The translations under genes were made by a program, and so were the position numbers. Shown piece by piece: positions 57,382-64,000 of a stretch of DNA of 64,000 bases (the first letter of the stretch is position 1; the number at the start of each line of letters is the position of its first letter). The notes beneath the pieces were generated by a model. It made no database searches, had not been told where the DNA came from, and saw only the letters and a program-made list of their open reading frames with translations. Location of the stretch: contig NZ_CP107935.1 in assembly GCF_036038375.1 (NCBI RefSeq), positions 9,486,001-9,550,000 of the forward strand. The letters run 5' to 3'. Origin of the DNA: Streptomyces sp. NBC_00414. GTDB taxonomy: Bacteria > Actinomycetota > Actinomycetes > Streptomycetales > Streptomycetaceae.

Positions 57382-58631
57382 CGGCCCGCGCCGCCCGAAC
57401 GGGCCGAGGGGGCAGAGCGGGCCGCCTCGTGGCTCCGGTGGCCCTGCTGGTGATCGCCGCCGCCGTGCAGACCACTCCCGCGACCGCCGCCCCGGCTGCC
57501 GCCGGCCGGCACGACGTGGTCACCTGGGGCGCGAGCGCGGACCGGGTGGGGGATGCCGTCGCCGACCGCAGCTACCGCCTGATCGTGCGCACCAGCGTGG
57601 CGGGGGACAACCTGCGCGTCCGGCTCTCCAACGCCCTCGGGGACCGGCCGCTGACCTTCGACAGCGCCTACGCCGGCCTCAGGAAGTCCGGTGCGGAACT
57701 GGTCCCGGGCACCAACAAGCGGCTGACCTTCGGCGGCACTCGCTCCGTCACGATCCCGGCGGGTGCCACGGCGTACAGCGATCCGCTGCCCGGCAGGCTG
57801 CCCGCCGCGGCCGACCTGGTCGTCAGCGTGCACACGCGGACGGCGGGCGGTCCGGCGACCGGCCACGGCATGGCGATGCAGACGTCGTACGCGGCGACCG
57901 GCGACCACACGGGGGAGGACGGGGCGGCCAACTGGACCGAGCGCACCGGCTCCTGGTTCTACCTCGACGCGGTCACCGTACGCACGAACTCCGCCGTCGG
58001 TGCGGTGGTCGCGCTCGGGGACTCCATCACGGACGGCTGGCAGTCCAGCGGCGACCTGAACCGCCGCTGGCCCGACTATCTCGCCCGCCGACTGGGCGCG
58101 ACGAACAGTCCGGTCAAGGGAGTCGCCAACGAGGGGATCTCCGGGAACAAGGTCCTCGCGGACGGCGCCGGACAGAGCGCCCTCAACCGGCTCGACCGTG
58201 ACGTCCTGTCCCACCCGGGCGTCCGGACGGTCTTCCTCTTCGAGGGCGTCAACGACATCAAGGCGCACACGGGCGTCACGGGCGCCGACATGATCGCGGG
58301 CTACCGGGAGATCATCGCCCGCGCCCACGAGGCCGGGAAGTGTGTCGTCGGTGCCACCGTCGCGCCCTTCAAGGGCTGGTCCGAGTGGGACGCCGCCGCC
58401 GAATCCGTACGCCAGGAGGTCAACGGGTTCATCAGGAGCAGCGGGGAGTTCGACGCGGTCACCGACTTCGACCGCATTCTCCGCAGCCCATACGACCACG
58501 AGCGCATCATGCCCGTATTCGACGGTGGTGACCGGCTGCATCCCAACGACAAGGGCATGCAGGCGATGGCCGACTCGGTCGACCTCGACAGCCTGCGCTG
58601 CGACCGGTCGTCCGCGACGGATGTCCCCTGA
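57378..58631 (+). CDS. Secreted SGNH-type esterase
   Basis: 417 residues. Signal peptide APVALLVIAAAVQTTPATAA. An N-terminal beta domain (~40-200) precedes the SGNH hydrolase: VVALGDSITDGWQSSG (Ser), GISGNKV (Gly), FEGVNDI (Asn), DRLHPNDKGM (Asp/His). Likely deacetylates plant polysaccharide. ATG overlaps the GH95 stop (ATGA), showing translational coupling. Confidence 0.88.
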   Translation: MTARAARTGRGGRAGRLVAPVALLVIAAAVQTTPATAAPAAAGRHDVVTWGASADRVGDAVADRSYRLIVRTSVAGDNLRVRLSNALGDRPLTFDSAYAGLRKSGAELVPGTNKRLTFGGTRSVTIPAGATAYSDPLPGRLPAAADLVVSVHTRTAGGPATGHGMAMQTSYAATGDHTGEDGAANWTERTGSWFYLDAVTVRTNSAVGAVVALGDSITDGWQSSGDLNRRWPDYLARRLGATNSPVKGVANEGISGNKVLADGAGQSALNRLDRDVLSHPGVRTVFLFEGVNDIKAHTGVTGADMIAGYREIIARAHEAGKCVVGATVAPFKGWSEWDAAAESVRQEVNGFIRSSGEFDAVTDFDRILRSPYDHERIMPVFDGGDRLHPNDKGMQAMADSVDLDSLRCDRSSATDVP

Positions 58632-58654
58632 TGTGAACTACGTCCGGTGATCTG

Positions 58655-58693
58655 AACTTGACTTGGTTCAGGCCAAGTTGACCAAGTCGAGTT
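58655..58693. promoter_or_regulatory. Inverted repeat upstream of the GH105-like gene
   Basis: AACTTGACTTGG (58655-58666), 15-nt spacer, CCAAGTCGAGTT (58682-58693); 11 of 12 positions pair. The spacer contains CCAAG that can pair with CTTGG as an inner stem. TTGACT and TTGACC may act as -35. Candidate operator or attenuator for the downstream gene. Confidence 0.5.
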
Positions 58694-58757
58694 CGGGCCG
58701 TGGACACCGCTGGTGCGGGAGTTCAGGATGTGCTTCACATGGAGAGGAGTCGTTCAC

Positions 58758-59909
58758 ATGGATAGACGCCAGCTGCTGGTCGGCGGTGCCGCTCTCTCGG
58801 CCTCCGCCGCTCTGCTCCCCACGTCCGCGTCCGCCGCAGAAGCTCCCGCACCCCCCTCGCGCCTCGCGCCGCCCCTCCCGTCCAGAGCCGCCATCACCCG
58901 GGACCTGCGCCGGGTCGCCGACCACTGGATCAGCGCCCACACGGACCCCGGCGACAACGGCTGGGCCAACGCCACGTTCTTCAGCGGGCTGCTCGCCCTG
59001 CACCGGCTGACCGGCAGCACCCGCTACCTCGCGTACGCACGCGGCTGGGCCGAGAAGCACGCGTACGGGCTGCGGAGCGGCGTGACGACCCGGCACGCAG
59101 ACAACCACAACGCCGGACAGGCCTACCTCGATCTCTACGAGATCGAGCCGGAGGCGCAGAAACTCGCCGCGATCGAGGAGTCCCTGCACCGCATGGTGTA
59201 CACGGACCAGCCGGCGAAGAACGACGACTGGTGGTGGGACGACGCCCTCCACATGGCCATGCCGCCGTTCGCCCGCATCGGCGCCCTGCGCAAGGACCCC
59301 CAGTACTGGGAGAAGGTGTACGCCCTCTACCACCACACCAAGCGCGTCGAGGGCGGTCCCGGCCTCCACGACACCGCCACCGGCCTCTGGTACCGCGACA
59401 AGCGGTTCCTGCCCGGCGGCATCCTGTCCCCCTCGGGCAAACCGGTGGTCTGGTCGCGGGGCAACGGCTGGGTGGCGGGCGGACACGTCAAGACCCTCAA
59501 GGCCCTGCCGGGCAGCGAACGGCACACCGCCGAGTACCGGGAGACCTTGACGAGGCTGGTCACCGCCCTGGCCGGCGTGCAGCGCGCGGACGGCTTCTGG
59601 AACGTCAACCTCGCCGACGACGCGCACCTGCCGGGACCCGAGACGAGCGGCACGTCCTTCTTCGTCTTCGGCACGGCCTACGCGATCCGCTCCCGGCTCG
59701 TGACCCGGTCCGCTTTCCTGCCGGTGGCCGCCCGGGCGTGGCAGGGCCTGATCACCACGGCCGTCCACCCCGACGGATTCCTCGGCTACGTCCAGAACGT
59801 GGGCGACCGCCCGGAGTCCAGCCAGCCCGTCACCTACGACACCACGTCGGACTTCGGCGTCGGCGCCTTCCTCCTCGCCGGCACCGAACTCGCCCTGCTG
59901 GCAGGCTGA
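58758..59909 (+). CDS. Exported GH88/GH105-family unsaturated (rhamno)galacturonyl hydrolase
   Basis: 383 residues. Twin-arginine-like signal (MDRRQLLVGGAALSASAALL). (alpha/alpha)6 barrel: WANATFFSGLLALHRLTG, ADNHNAGQAYLDLYE, DDWWWDDALHMAMPPFARIG, VWSRGNGWVAGG, YDTTSDFGVGAFLLAG. The catalytic and neighbouring acidic residues lie in HADNHNAGQAY and WWWDDALHMA by family comparison. Cleaves the 4,5-unsaturated uronic acid left by lyases from pectin. GGAGAGGAG upstream of ATG 58758. Confidence 0.9.
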   Translation: MDRRQLLVGGAALSASAALLPTSASAAEAPAPPSRLAPPLPSRAAITRDLRRVADHWISAHTDPGDNGWANATFFSGLLALHRLTGSTRYLAYARGWAEKHAYGLRSGVTTRHADNHNAGQAYLDLYEIEPEAQKLAAIEESLHRMVYTDQPAKNDDWWWDDALHMAMPPFARIGALRKDPQYWEKVYALYHHTKRVEGGPGLHDTATGLWYRDKRFLPGGILSPSGKPVVWSRGNGWVAGGHVKTLKALPGSERHTAEYRETLTRLVTALAGVQRADGFWNVNLADDAHLPGPETSGTSFFVFGTAYAIRSRLVTRSAFLPVAARAWQGLITTAVHPDGFLGYVQNVGDRPESSQPVTYDTTSDFGVGAFLLAGTELALLAG

Positions 59910-59982
59910 CGGCACCGCCGCGCGGGTGGGCGGGGCCGCTGGGTAGCGTGGGCACCTCGACCGACGCTACGGAGGCCATCAC

Positions 59983-60831
59983 ATGACCCGCCCGATCACC
60001 GTGGGAGCAGACGGTACCGCCGAATCCCTGGCCGCCGTGCACTGGGCGGCCAGGGAAGCGGTACGCCGGGACCTTCCGCTGCGCATCGTGCACGCCTGGG
60101 AGAAGTCCGACCGCGAGGACGGGGCGGTCGACGCCCGGGAGGCGCTGACGCGGATCGCGGGCGAAGTCACCGCCCGCCACCCCGACCTGACGGTGACCAC
60201 CGACCTCATCGACGGAGGCCCGGTCGAGGCGCTGATCGCGGCTGCGGCCGAGGGCACGACCCTGGTGCTCGGCTCGCGCGGCCAGGGAGCGATCGTCGGC
60301 TTCCTGCTCGGCTCCGTGGGCCAGCAGGTCATCGCCGAGTCCACGCGGCCCGTCGTTCTCGTACGCGCCGGGGACCAGCCGGAGTCGGAGGCGGGCGGCC
60401 GGGAGGTCGTCGTCGGCCAGCAGGGCGGCCCGGACGACAGCGCGGCCACCCTCGGGTACGCCTTCGAGGCGGCGGCGGCACGTGGCGCCGCCCTGCGCGT
60501 CGTAAGGGCCTGGGCGCTGCCCACCGTCTTCACCTACAGCCCCGCCTCGCTGGCGCTCGCCGACGAGGCCGGTGGCCTGGAACAGTACGAGAGGAAGGCG
60601 CTCGCGGAGGTGCTGCAGCCGTGGCTGGAGCGCTTCCCGGACGTGCAGGTGACCCAGCAGATCGAGATGGGCAGCGCGGGCGAGGTGCTGCTCTCGGTGG
60701 CGGCCCGGGCCCAGCTGATGGTGGTCGGCCGGCGCGCGCACCGCTCGGCCGTGGGCTCACGGATCGGTTCGGTCGCCCACGCGGTCGTCCATCACGCGCC
60801 CTCCCCGGTGGCGGTCGTCCCGCCGGCCTGA
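59983..60831 (+). CDS. Tandem universal stress protein (UspA x2)
   Basis: 282 residues, two Usp domains. First: TVGADGTAESLAAVHWAAREA and the ATP motif LGSRGQGAIVGFLLGSVGQQV (G-x2-G-x9-G-S). Second: VVVGQQGGPDDSAATLGYAFEAA and VGRRAHRSAVGSRIGSVAHAV, in which the first Gly pair is altered. Cytosolic, stress or dormancy related. Its 3' end overlaps the convergent DUF4032 gene by 40 bp. Confidence 0.92.
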   Translation: MTRPITVGADGTAESLAAVHWAAREAVRRDLPLRIVHAWEKSDREDGAVDAREALTRIAGEVTARHPDLTVTTDLIDGGPVEALIAAAAEGTTLVLGSRGQGAIVGFLLGSVGQQVIAESTRPVVLVRAGDQPESEAGGREVVVGQQGGPDDSAATLGYAFEAAAARGAALRVVRAWALPTVFTYSPASLALADEAGGLEQYERKALAEVLQPWLERFPDVQVTQQIEMGSAGEVLLSVAARAQLMVVGRRAHRSAVGSRIGSVAHAVVHHAPSPVAVVPPA

Positions 60832-62075
60832 GCCTCCGCCCCGCCGCCCGTCGCGGGCGACAGCGTGTCCCGCATCGTGGGCAGGATGTTCGTGACGTAG
60901 TCCCGGACGACCGTGTCCAGGTCGATGTCGTGCTGCGCCCGCTCGGACAGGTACCAGCGGTGTTCGAGCAGCTCGTGATAAAGCTCGGCGGGGTCCATGG
61001 AGCCGCGCAGGTCCAGCGGTATGGCCCGCACGGTGGGCCGGAAGACGTCCCGGACCCACCGGTGGGCGAGGACTTCGGGCCGGGCGGCCGTGGGATCGCC
61101 CGGCGCGTAGTCGTCCTGGGTGGCCATCCAGCTCTCCAGGTCGTTCAGCAGCCGTCGCGCCTGGTTCTCCTCGGTGTCGAGCCCCGTCAGCCGCAGCAAC
61201 TGGCGCTGATGGTGGCCCGCGTCGACGACCTTCGGCACGAACGTGACGGTGTCGCCGTTCGAGGAGTGCGCGATCTGCATCTCGGCGACGTCGAAGCCGA
61301 GTTCGTTGAGGCGACGGATCCGGCGGTCGATGTAGTGGTGCTTGCCCGCCGGGTACACGGATGTGCGGGTCAGCTCCTGCCACAGCCCGTCGTAGCGCTT
61401 GCAGATCTCCATGCCGAACTCGATCGGGTCGACGGACGGGTGCAGCGCCCCCGAGGCCTCCAGGTCCAGCAGCTCCCCGCTGATGTTGACACGTGCCAGA
61501 TCGAGGTCGTACTCCCGCTGCCCCGGGCTCAGTTGCGGATGCACCTCGCCGGTCTCGGCGTCGACGAGATAGGCGGCGTACGCCCCGGCGTCCCGGCGGA
61601 ACAGCGTGTTGGACAGCGAACAGTCGCCCCAGGCGAACCCCGCGAGATGCAGCCGGACCAGCAGCACGGCCAGCGCGTCCATGAGGCGGTGCATGGTGGC
61701 GGGCCGCATGGTCGTCTCGAACATCGACCGGTAGGGCATCGAGCCGCCCAGGTGCCGGGTGATGAGTACGGACTCCAGCGGATCGCCGGCCCCGTCGGTG
61801 CGGCCGGTGACCACGGCGAGGGGGTCCACCGACGGGATGTTCAGCCGGTCGAGACCGCGCAGCAGCTCGTACTCGCGCAGGGCGGGCCGTTCGGCCAGTT
61901 CCTTGACCGCCACGACCTCCGTACCGGCGCGCGCGTACCGCACCACGTGCCGGGAGATGCCCCGCGGCAACGGCACCAGATAGTGCTCCGGCCACTCCTC
62001 CAGAGGGATGTCCCAGGGCAGGTCGAGCAGGAGCGCGGGATGCTCCGGGTTGGTGGCGCTGATCTGCAATGCCAT
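60792..62075 (-). CDS. DUF4032/lipopolysaccharide kinase-like protein
   Basis: 427 residues. Kinase-like N half: VVAVKELAERPALREYELLRGL (possible ATP Lys) and HLAGFAWGDCSLSNTLFRRD (HxD-like loop as GDCSLSN), DAETGE (DFG-like). DUF4032 part: FGMEICKRYDGLWQELTRTSVYPAGKHHYIDRRIRRLNELGFDVAEMQI and later VHRWVRDVFRPT-type helices. Function unknown, possibly a small-molecule kinase. ATG 62075 chosen; GTG 62096 is possible. Convergent overlap with the Usp gene. Confidence 0.78.
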   Translation of the reverse strand: MALQISATNPEHPALLLDLPWDIPLEEWPEHYLVPLPRGISRHVVRYARAGTEVVAVKELAERPALREYELLRGLDRLNIPSVDPLAVVTGRTDGAGDPLESVLITRHLGGSMPYRSMFETTMRPATMHRLMDALAVLLVRLHLAGFAWGDCSLSNTLFRRDAGAYAAYLVDAETGEVHPQLSPGQREYDLDLARVNISGELLDLEASGALHPSVDPIEFGMEICKRYDGLWQELTRTSVYPAGKHHYIDRRIRRLNELGFDVAEMQIAHSSNGDTVTFVPKVVDAGHHQRQLLRLTGLDTEENQARRLLNDLESWMATQDDYAPGDPTAARPEVLAHRWVRDVFRPTVRAIPLDLRGSMDPAELYHELLEHRWYLSERAQHDIDLDTVVRDYVTNILPTMRDTLSPATGGGAEAQAGGTTATGEGA

Positions 62076-62438
62076 CGCTCGCTCGCCCTGCCTCACGGTC
62101 GGCCGTCATGTCGCAGGAGCATCTCCGCACCTGAACGGTCCCTTCGTCAACACGCCCGTCCGATTTGTCAGCAGTCGGGGGTGCCCCGGACGTGTCCGGA
62201 CCGGCCGGTCGGCGTCCGGCGCCGCGCACCTCGATGGGACCGTCCGGACCGGGTCGCGGAACGTGATGTGCAGCACGCCGGGACGACCCTCGTGACGCCT
62301 GGGAAGGGGGTTCCCGCTGCGCACGGCTTGATCGGCGATCAAGTGGGGCAAAATCCCTGGCCAATGCCCATTCTGCTCATTTGACACCCCGTCGCCCGCC
62401 CAGATAGGAAGCAGCCCTCTGAGGTCGAGAGGTGGACC
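62076..62438. other. 363-bp intergenic region
   Basis: Holds a perfect CCGGAC-N2-GTCCGG repeat at 62186-62199 within a run of TCCGG copies, and the promoter at 62381-62410 described next. No gene is supported. Confidence 0.5.
62381..62410 (+). promoter_or_regulatory. Strong promoter upstream of the hypothetical gene
   Basis: TTGACA (62381-62386), 18-bp spacer, TAGGAA (62405-62410), among the best vegetative-type matches in the window. It would begin a transcript about 22 nt before the GTG at 62439; GAGGTCGAGAGGTG provides the ribosome site. Confidence 0.65.
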
Positions 62439-62972
62439 GTGTACGAGCCGAATGTGGTCGGTGACTGGCAGGAGTACGACGACGAGCATGCCGGCCTGCG
62501 CGTTCGCGTCCATGGTCTGGAGAAGGCCGAGCCGCCGCGCGGGCGCGACGACGCGGCCGAGGGCCTGGTCTACTTCCGATTCCGGGTGACCGTCGAGAAC
62601 CGTACGACGGAACATTTCGGTATCCATCTCGAAGACGGCCAACTCGACGTCCGTGTCGGTACCGACGGCGAGAGCGCGTTCCTGGACTGGCGCAACTCCC
62701 AGTTCATCGAGGGCTTCGACGTCTATCCGCTGCGCCGGGTCACCTCCGTCCTGCACGCCGCCGCCCCGGAGAACTGCCTCTCCCTGGTGGACATCCAGGT
62801 GCAGTTGAAGGTCGACGACGAGTGGACCGAGCGGTACCTGTGGTCGGGCGGCCTCGGCGCGCACGACTCGGCCGTGGGGGTCGGCGCCCGCCCCGACTCC
62901 GCGATGGACAGCCTCGCCGCCCAGGTGATCAGCTTCCTTGAGCGCGAAGCGGGGCCAGGCCCGGCGTCCTGA
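62439..62972 (+). CDS. Hypothetical protein (177 aa), probably cytosolic beta-rich
   Basis: No signal or membrane segment. MYEPNVVGDWQEYDDEHAGLRVRV, VYFRFRVTVENRTTEHFGIHLEDG, then a late ALLWSGGLG-like stretch (RYLWSGGLGAHDSAVGVG) and a short C-terminal helix. The central strand pattern recalls beta-sandwich DUF4352-like proteins, but I do not recognise a family. Good promoter and ribosome site; convergent with the LysR gene. Confidence 0.65.
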   Translation: MYEPNVVGDWQEYDDEHAGLRVRVHGLEKAEPPRGRDDAAEGLVYFRFRVTVENRTTEHFGIHLEDGQLDVRVGTDGESAFLDWRNSQFIEGFDVYPLRRVTSVLHAAAPENCLSLVDIQVQLKVDDEWTERYLWSGGLGAHDSAVGVGARPDSAMDSLAAQVISFLEREAGPGPAS

Positions 62973-62995
62973 GACCTGTTTCGTTCTGCGGGGAT

Positions 62996-63991
62996 TCAGC
63001 CGGCCGCGCCGCCGTCCAGGGCCTCGGCGGCCTCCGCGGAGACGGCCTCGGCGACGGCCGCCAGCGCCGGGAAGTCGAGTTTCCACTGCTGCCAGAACAG
63101 GGGAACGTCGATCCGCCGGTCCGGCGCGAGACGGACGAGACGCCCCGCGCGGAGCAGGGGCTCCGCCTGCACCTCGGGAACCATGCCCCAGCCCATCCCG
63201 GCGGCGACGGCCTCGACGAAGCCCTCGGAGGTCGGCACGAGATGCCGCACCGGACTCGCGCCGCGAGGGCCGTGCGGGGCGACCGGGGCGTGCGGATCGT
63301 GCGAGGTGTGCGGGGCGGCCGGGCTGTGAGGCCCGCCGTGCGGCTCCCGTACGAGGTGGCGGACGAACGCGTCCTGGAGATCGTCCCGCCGGTCGAAGGT
63401 CACCACCGGCGCGTCGGCGACGGCCTCCCGCAGTGACGTGCCGGGCCGGCCGCCGAACCACCGCGCGGCGAAGGCGGGGCTCGCCACCGGGACGTACCGC
63501 ATACGGCCCAGACTGCGCACGGAGCAGCCCGTCACCGCGTCCGGCGACGAGGTGACGGCCGCCATCACGAGCCCCTCGCGCAGCAGCGCGGCCGTGTGGT
63601 CCTGGTCCTCGCGCCGCAGTTCCCAGCAGACGGGCAGATCCTCGGGCACGCGTGCGAGGGCGGGCAGGAACCAGGTCGCCAGCGAGTCGGAGTTCACCGC
63701 GATCGACAGCCGGGTCGGCTCCCCGGCGCCGGACATGCCCAGCTCGGCCCGGGTGTCCTGCTCCAGCCGGGCCAGCCGGCGGGCGAAGCGCACCACGGCC
63801 TCGCCGGACTCGGTCGGCCGGACGGGCTTCGTGCGCATCAACAGCACGCGACCCGTGCGCTGTTCGAGAGCCTTGACCCGTTGGCTCACCGCTGAGGGTG
63901 TCACGTGGAGCACGGCAGCCGCGGCGTCGAAGGTGCCCTCGTCCACGACGGTCAGCAGGGTCCGTACCTGGTCGAGCGGAAGGTCTGTCAT
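62996..63991 (-). CDS. LysR-family regulator, ArgP/LysG-like, with a His/Pro-rich insert
   Basis: 331 residues. HTH: QVRTLLTVVDEGTFDAAAAVLHVTPSAVSQRVKALEQRTGRVLLMR, typical of ArgP. Effector domain: LSIAVNSDSLATWFLPALARVP, VTFDRRDDLQDAFVRHL, AVAAGMGWGMVPEVQAEPLL. Residues about 217-243 are an insert with six His in 23 residues (PHGGPHSPAAPHTSHD, then PHAPVAPHG), absent in the E. coli-length protein. ArgP controls lysine/arginine export genes (lysE/argO), which would be expected just outside the window. ATG 63991; GTG 63994 is possible. Confidence 0.88.
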   Translation of the reverse strand: MTDLPLDQVRTLLTVVDEGTFDAAAAVLHVTPSAVSQRVKALEQRTGRVLLMRTKPVRPTESGEAVVRFARRLARLEQDTRAELGMSGAGEPTRLSIAVNSDSLATWFLPALARVPEDLPVCWELRREDQDHTAALLREGLVMAAVTSSPDAVTGCSVRSLGRMRYVPVASPAFAARWFGGRPGTSLREAVADAPVVTFDRRDDLQDAFVRHLVREPHGGPHSPAAPHTSHDPHAPVAPHGPRGASPVRHLVPTSEGFVEAVAAGMGWGMVPEVQAEPLLRAGRLVRLAPDRRIDVPLFWQQWKLDFPALAAVAEAVSAEAAEALDGGAAG

Positions 63992-64000
63992 CACGAACGC

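Overview
The window looks like Streptomyces chromosome. GC is very high with G/C-rich third codon positions. Gene families typical of the genus are present: a melC1-melC2 tyrosinase operon, a clpP3-clpP4 pair with a PopR-like activator, DUF6230/DUF6114/DUF6479 proteins, a SigB/SigF-type sigma factor, CUT1 sugar ABC cassettes without their own ATPase, and twin-arginine secreted glycosidases. I see no rRNA, tRNA, CRISPR array, transposase or prophage. The content reads as accessory, arm-like chromosome: sugar scavenging, stress and small regulator/enzyme pairs.

Layout. 0-5 kb: end of a CocE-type hydrolase coupled to a TetR regulator, an SGNH lipoprotein, a PLP decarboxylase and an L,D-transpeptidase. 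5-11 kb: sugar uptake operon (two permeases, binding protein, Gfo/Idh/MocA dehydrogenase) divergent from a ROK regulator. 11.3-18.3 kb: second uptake operon (SIS protein, binding protein, two permeases) divergent from a cytosolic GH89 alpha-N-acetylglucosaminidase and a GntR/HutC regulator. Matching GTGGTACGTACCAC-type palindromes lie in the shared promoter region. 18.4-20.3 kb: clpP3, clpP4 and popR-like genes with PopR-type boxes; ClpP4 lacks the catalytic His. 20.4-31.7 kb: cation efflux, a TerD-CAP-CAP fusion, a serine hydrolase, TetR/SDR with four operators, aldo-keto reductase, MerR/MFS with a shared operator, an MBL hydrolase and a flavin monooxygenase. 31.8-38.4 kb: a very large propeller-amidohydrolase, melC2/melC1 and an orphan ChvE-like sugar-binding lipoprotein preceded by about 1 kb without genes. 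38.4-46 kb: envelope and stress genes (secreted protein, DUF6230-DUF6114, AlkB, CDGSH protein, diiron-type redox enzyme, DUF6479, small hydrophobic protein, sigma factor, CsbD). 46-51.6 kb: methyltransferase, ATP-dependent DNA ligase, class V aminotransferase-like protein and an ABCG-type exporter. 51.7-60 kb: a second ROK regulator (probably leaderless) upstream of secreted GH27, GH95, SGNH and GH105 enzymes, a plant-polysaccharide side-chain degradation set. 60-64 kb: universal stress protein, DUF4032 protein, a hypothetical protein and an ArgP-like LysR regulator.

Functional reading. Three separate carbohydrate loci each carry a local regulator (ROK, GntR, ROK). The two ABC cassettes presumably use a shared MsiK-type ATPase encoded elsewhere. 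The most unusual protein-level observations are the ClpP4 paralogue with Gly in place of the catalytic His, a ROK regulator without the family zinc site, a signal-less TerD-CAP-CAP fusion, and a His/Pro-rich insert in the LysR effector domain. The alpha-GlcNAc locus with its palindromic operators is the best candidate for a little-described but coherent system. All functional statements are inferred from sequence; nothing was searched against databases.
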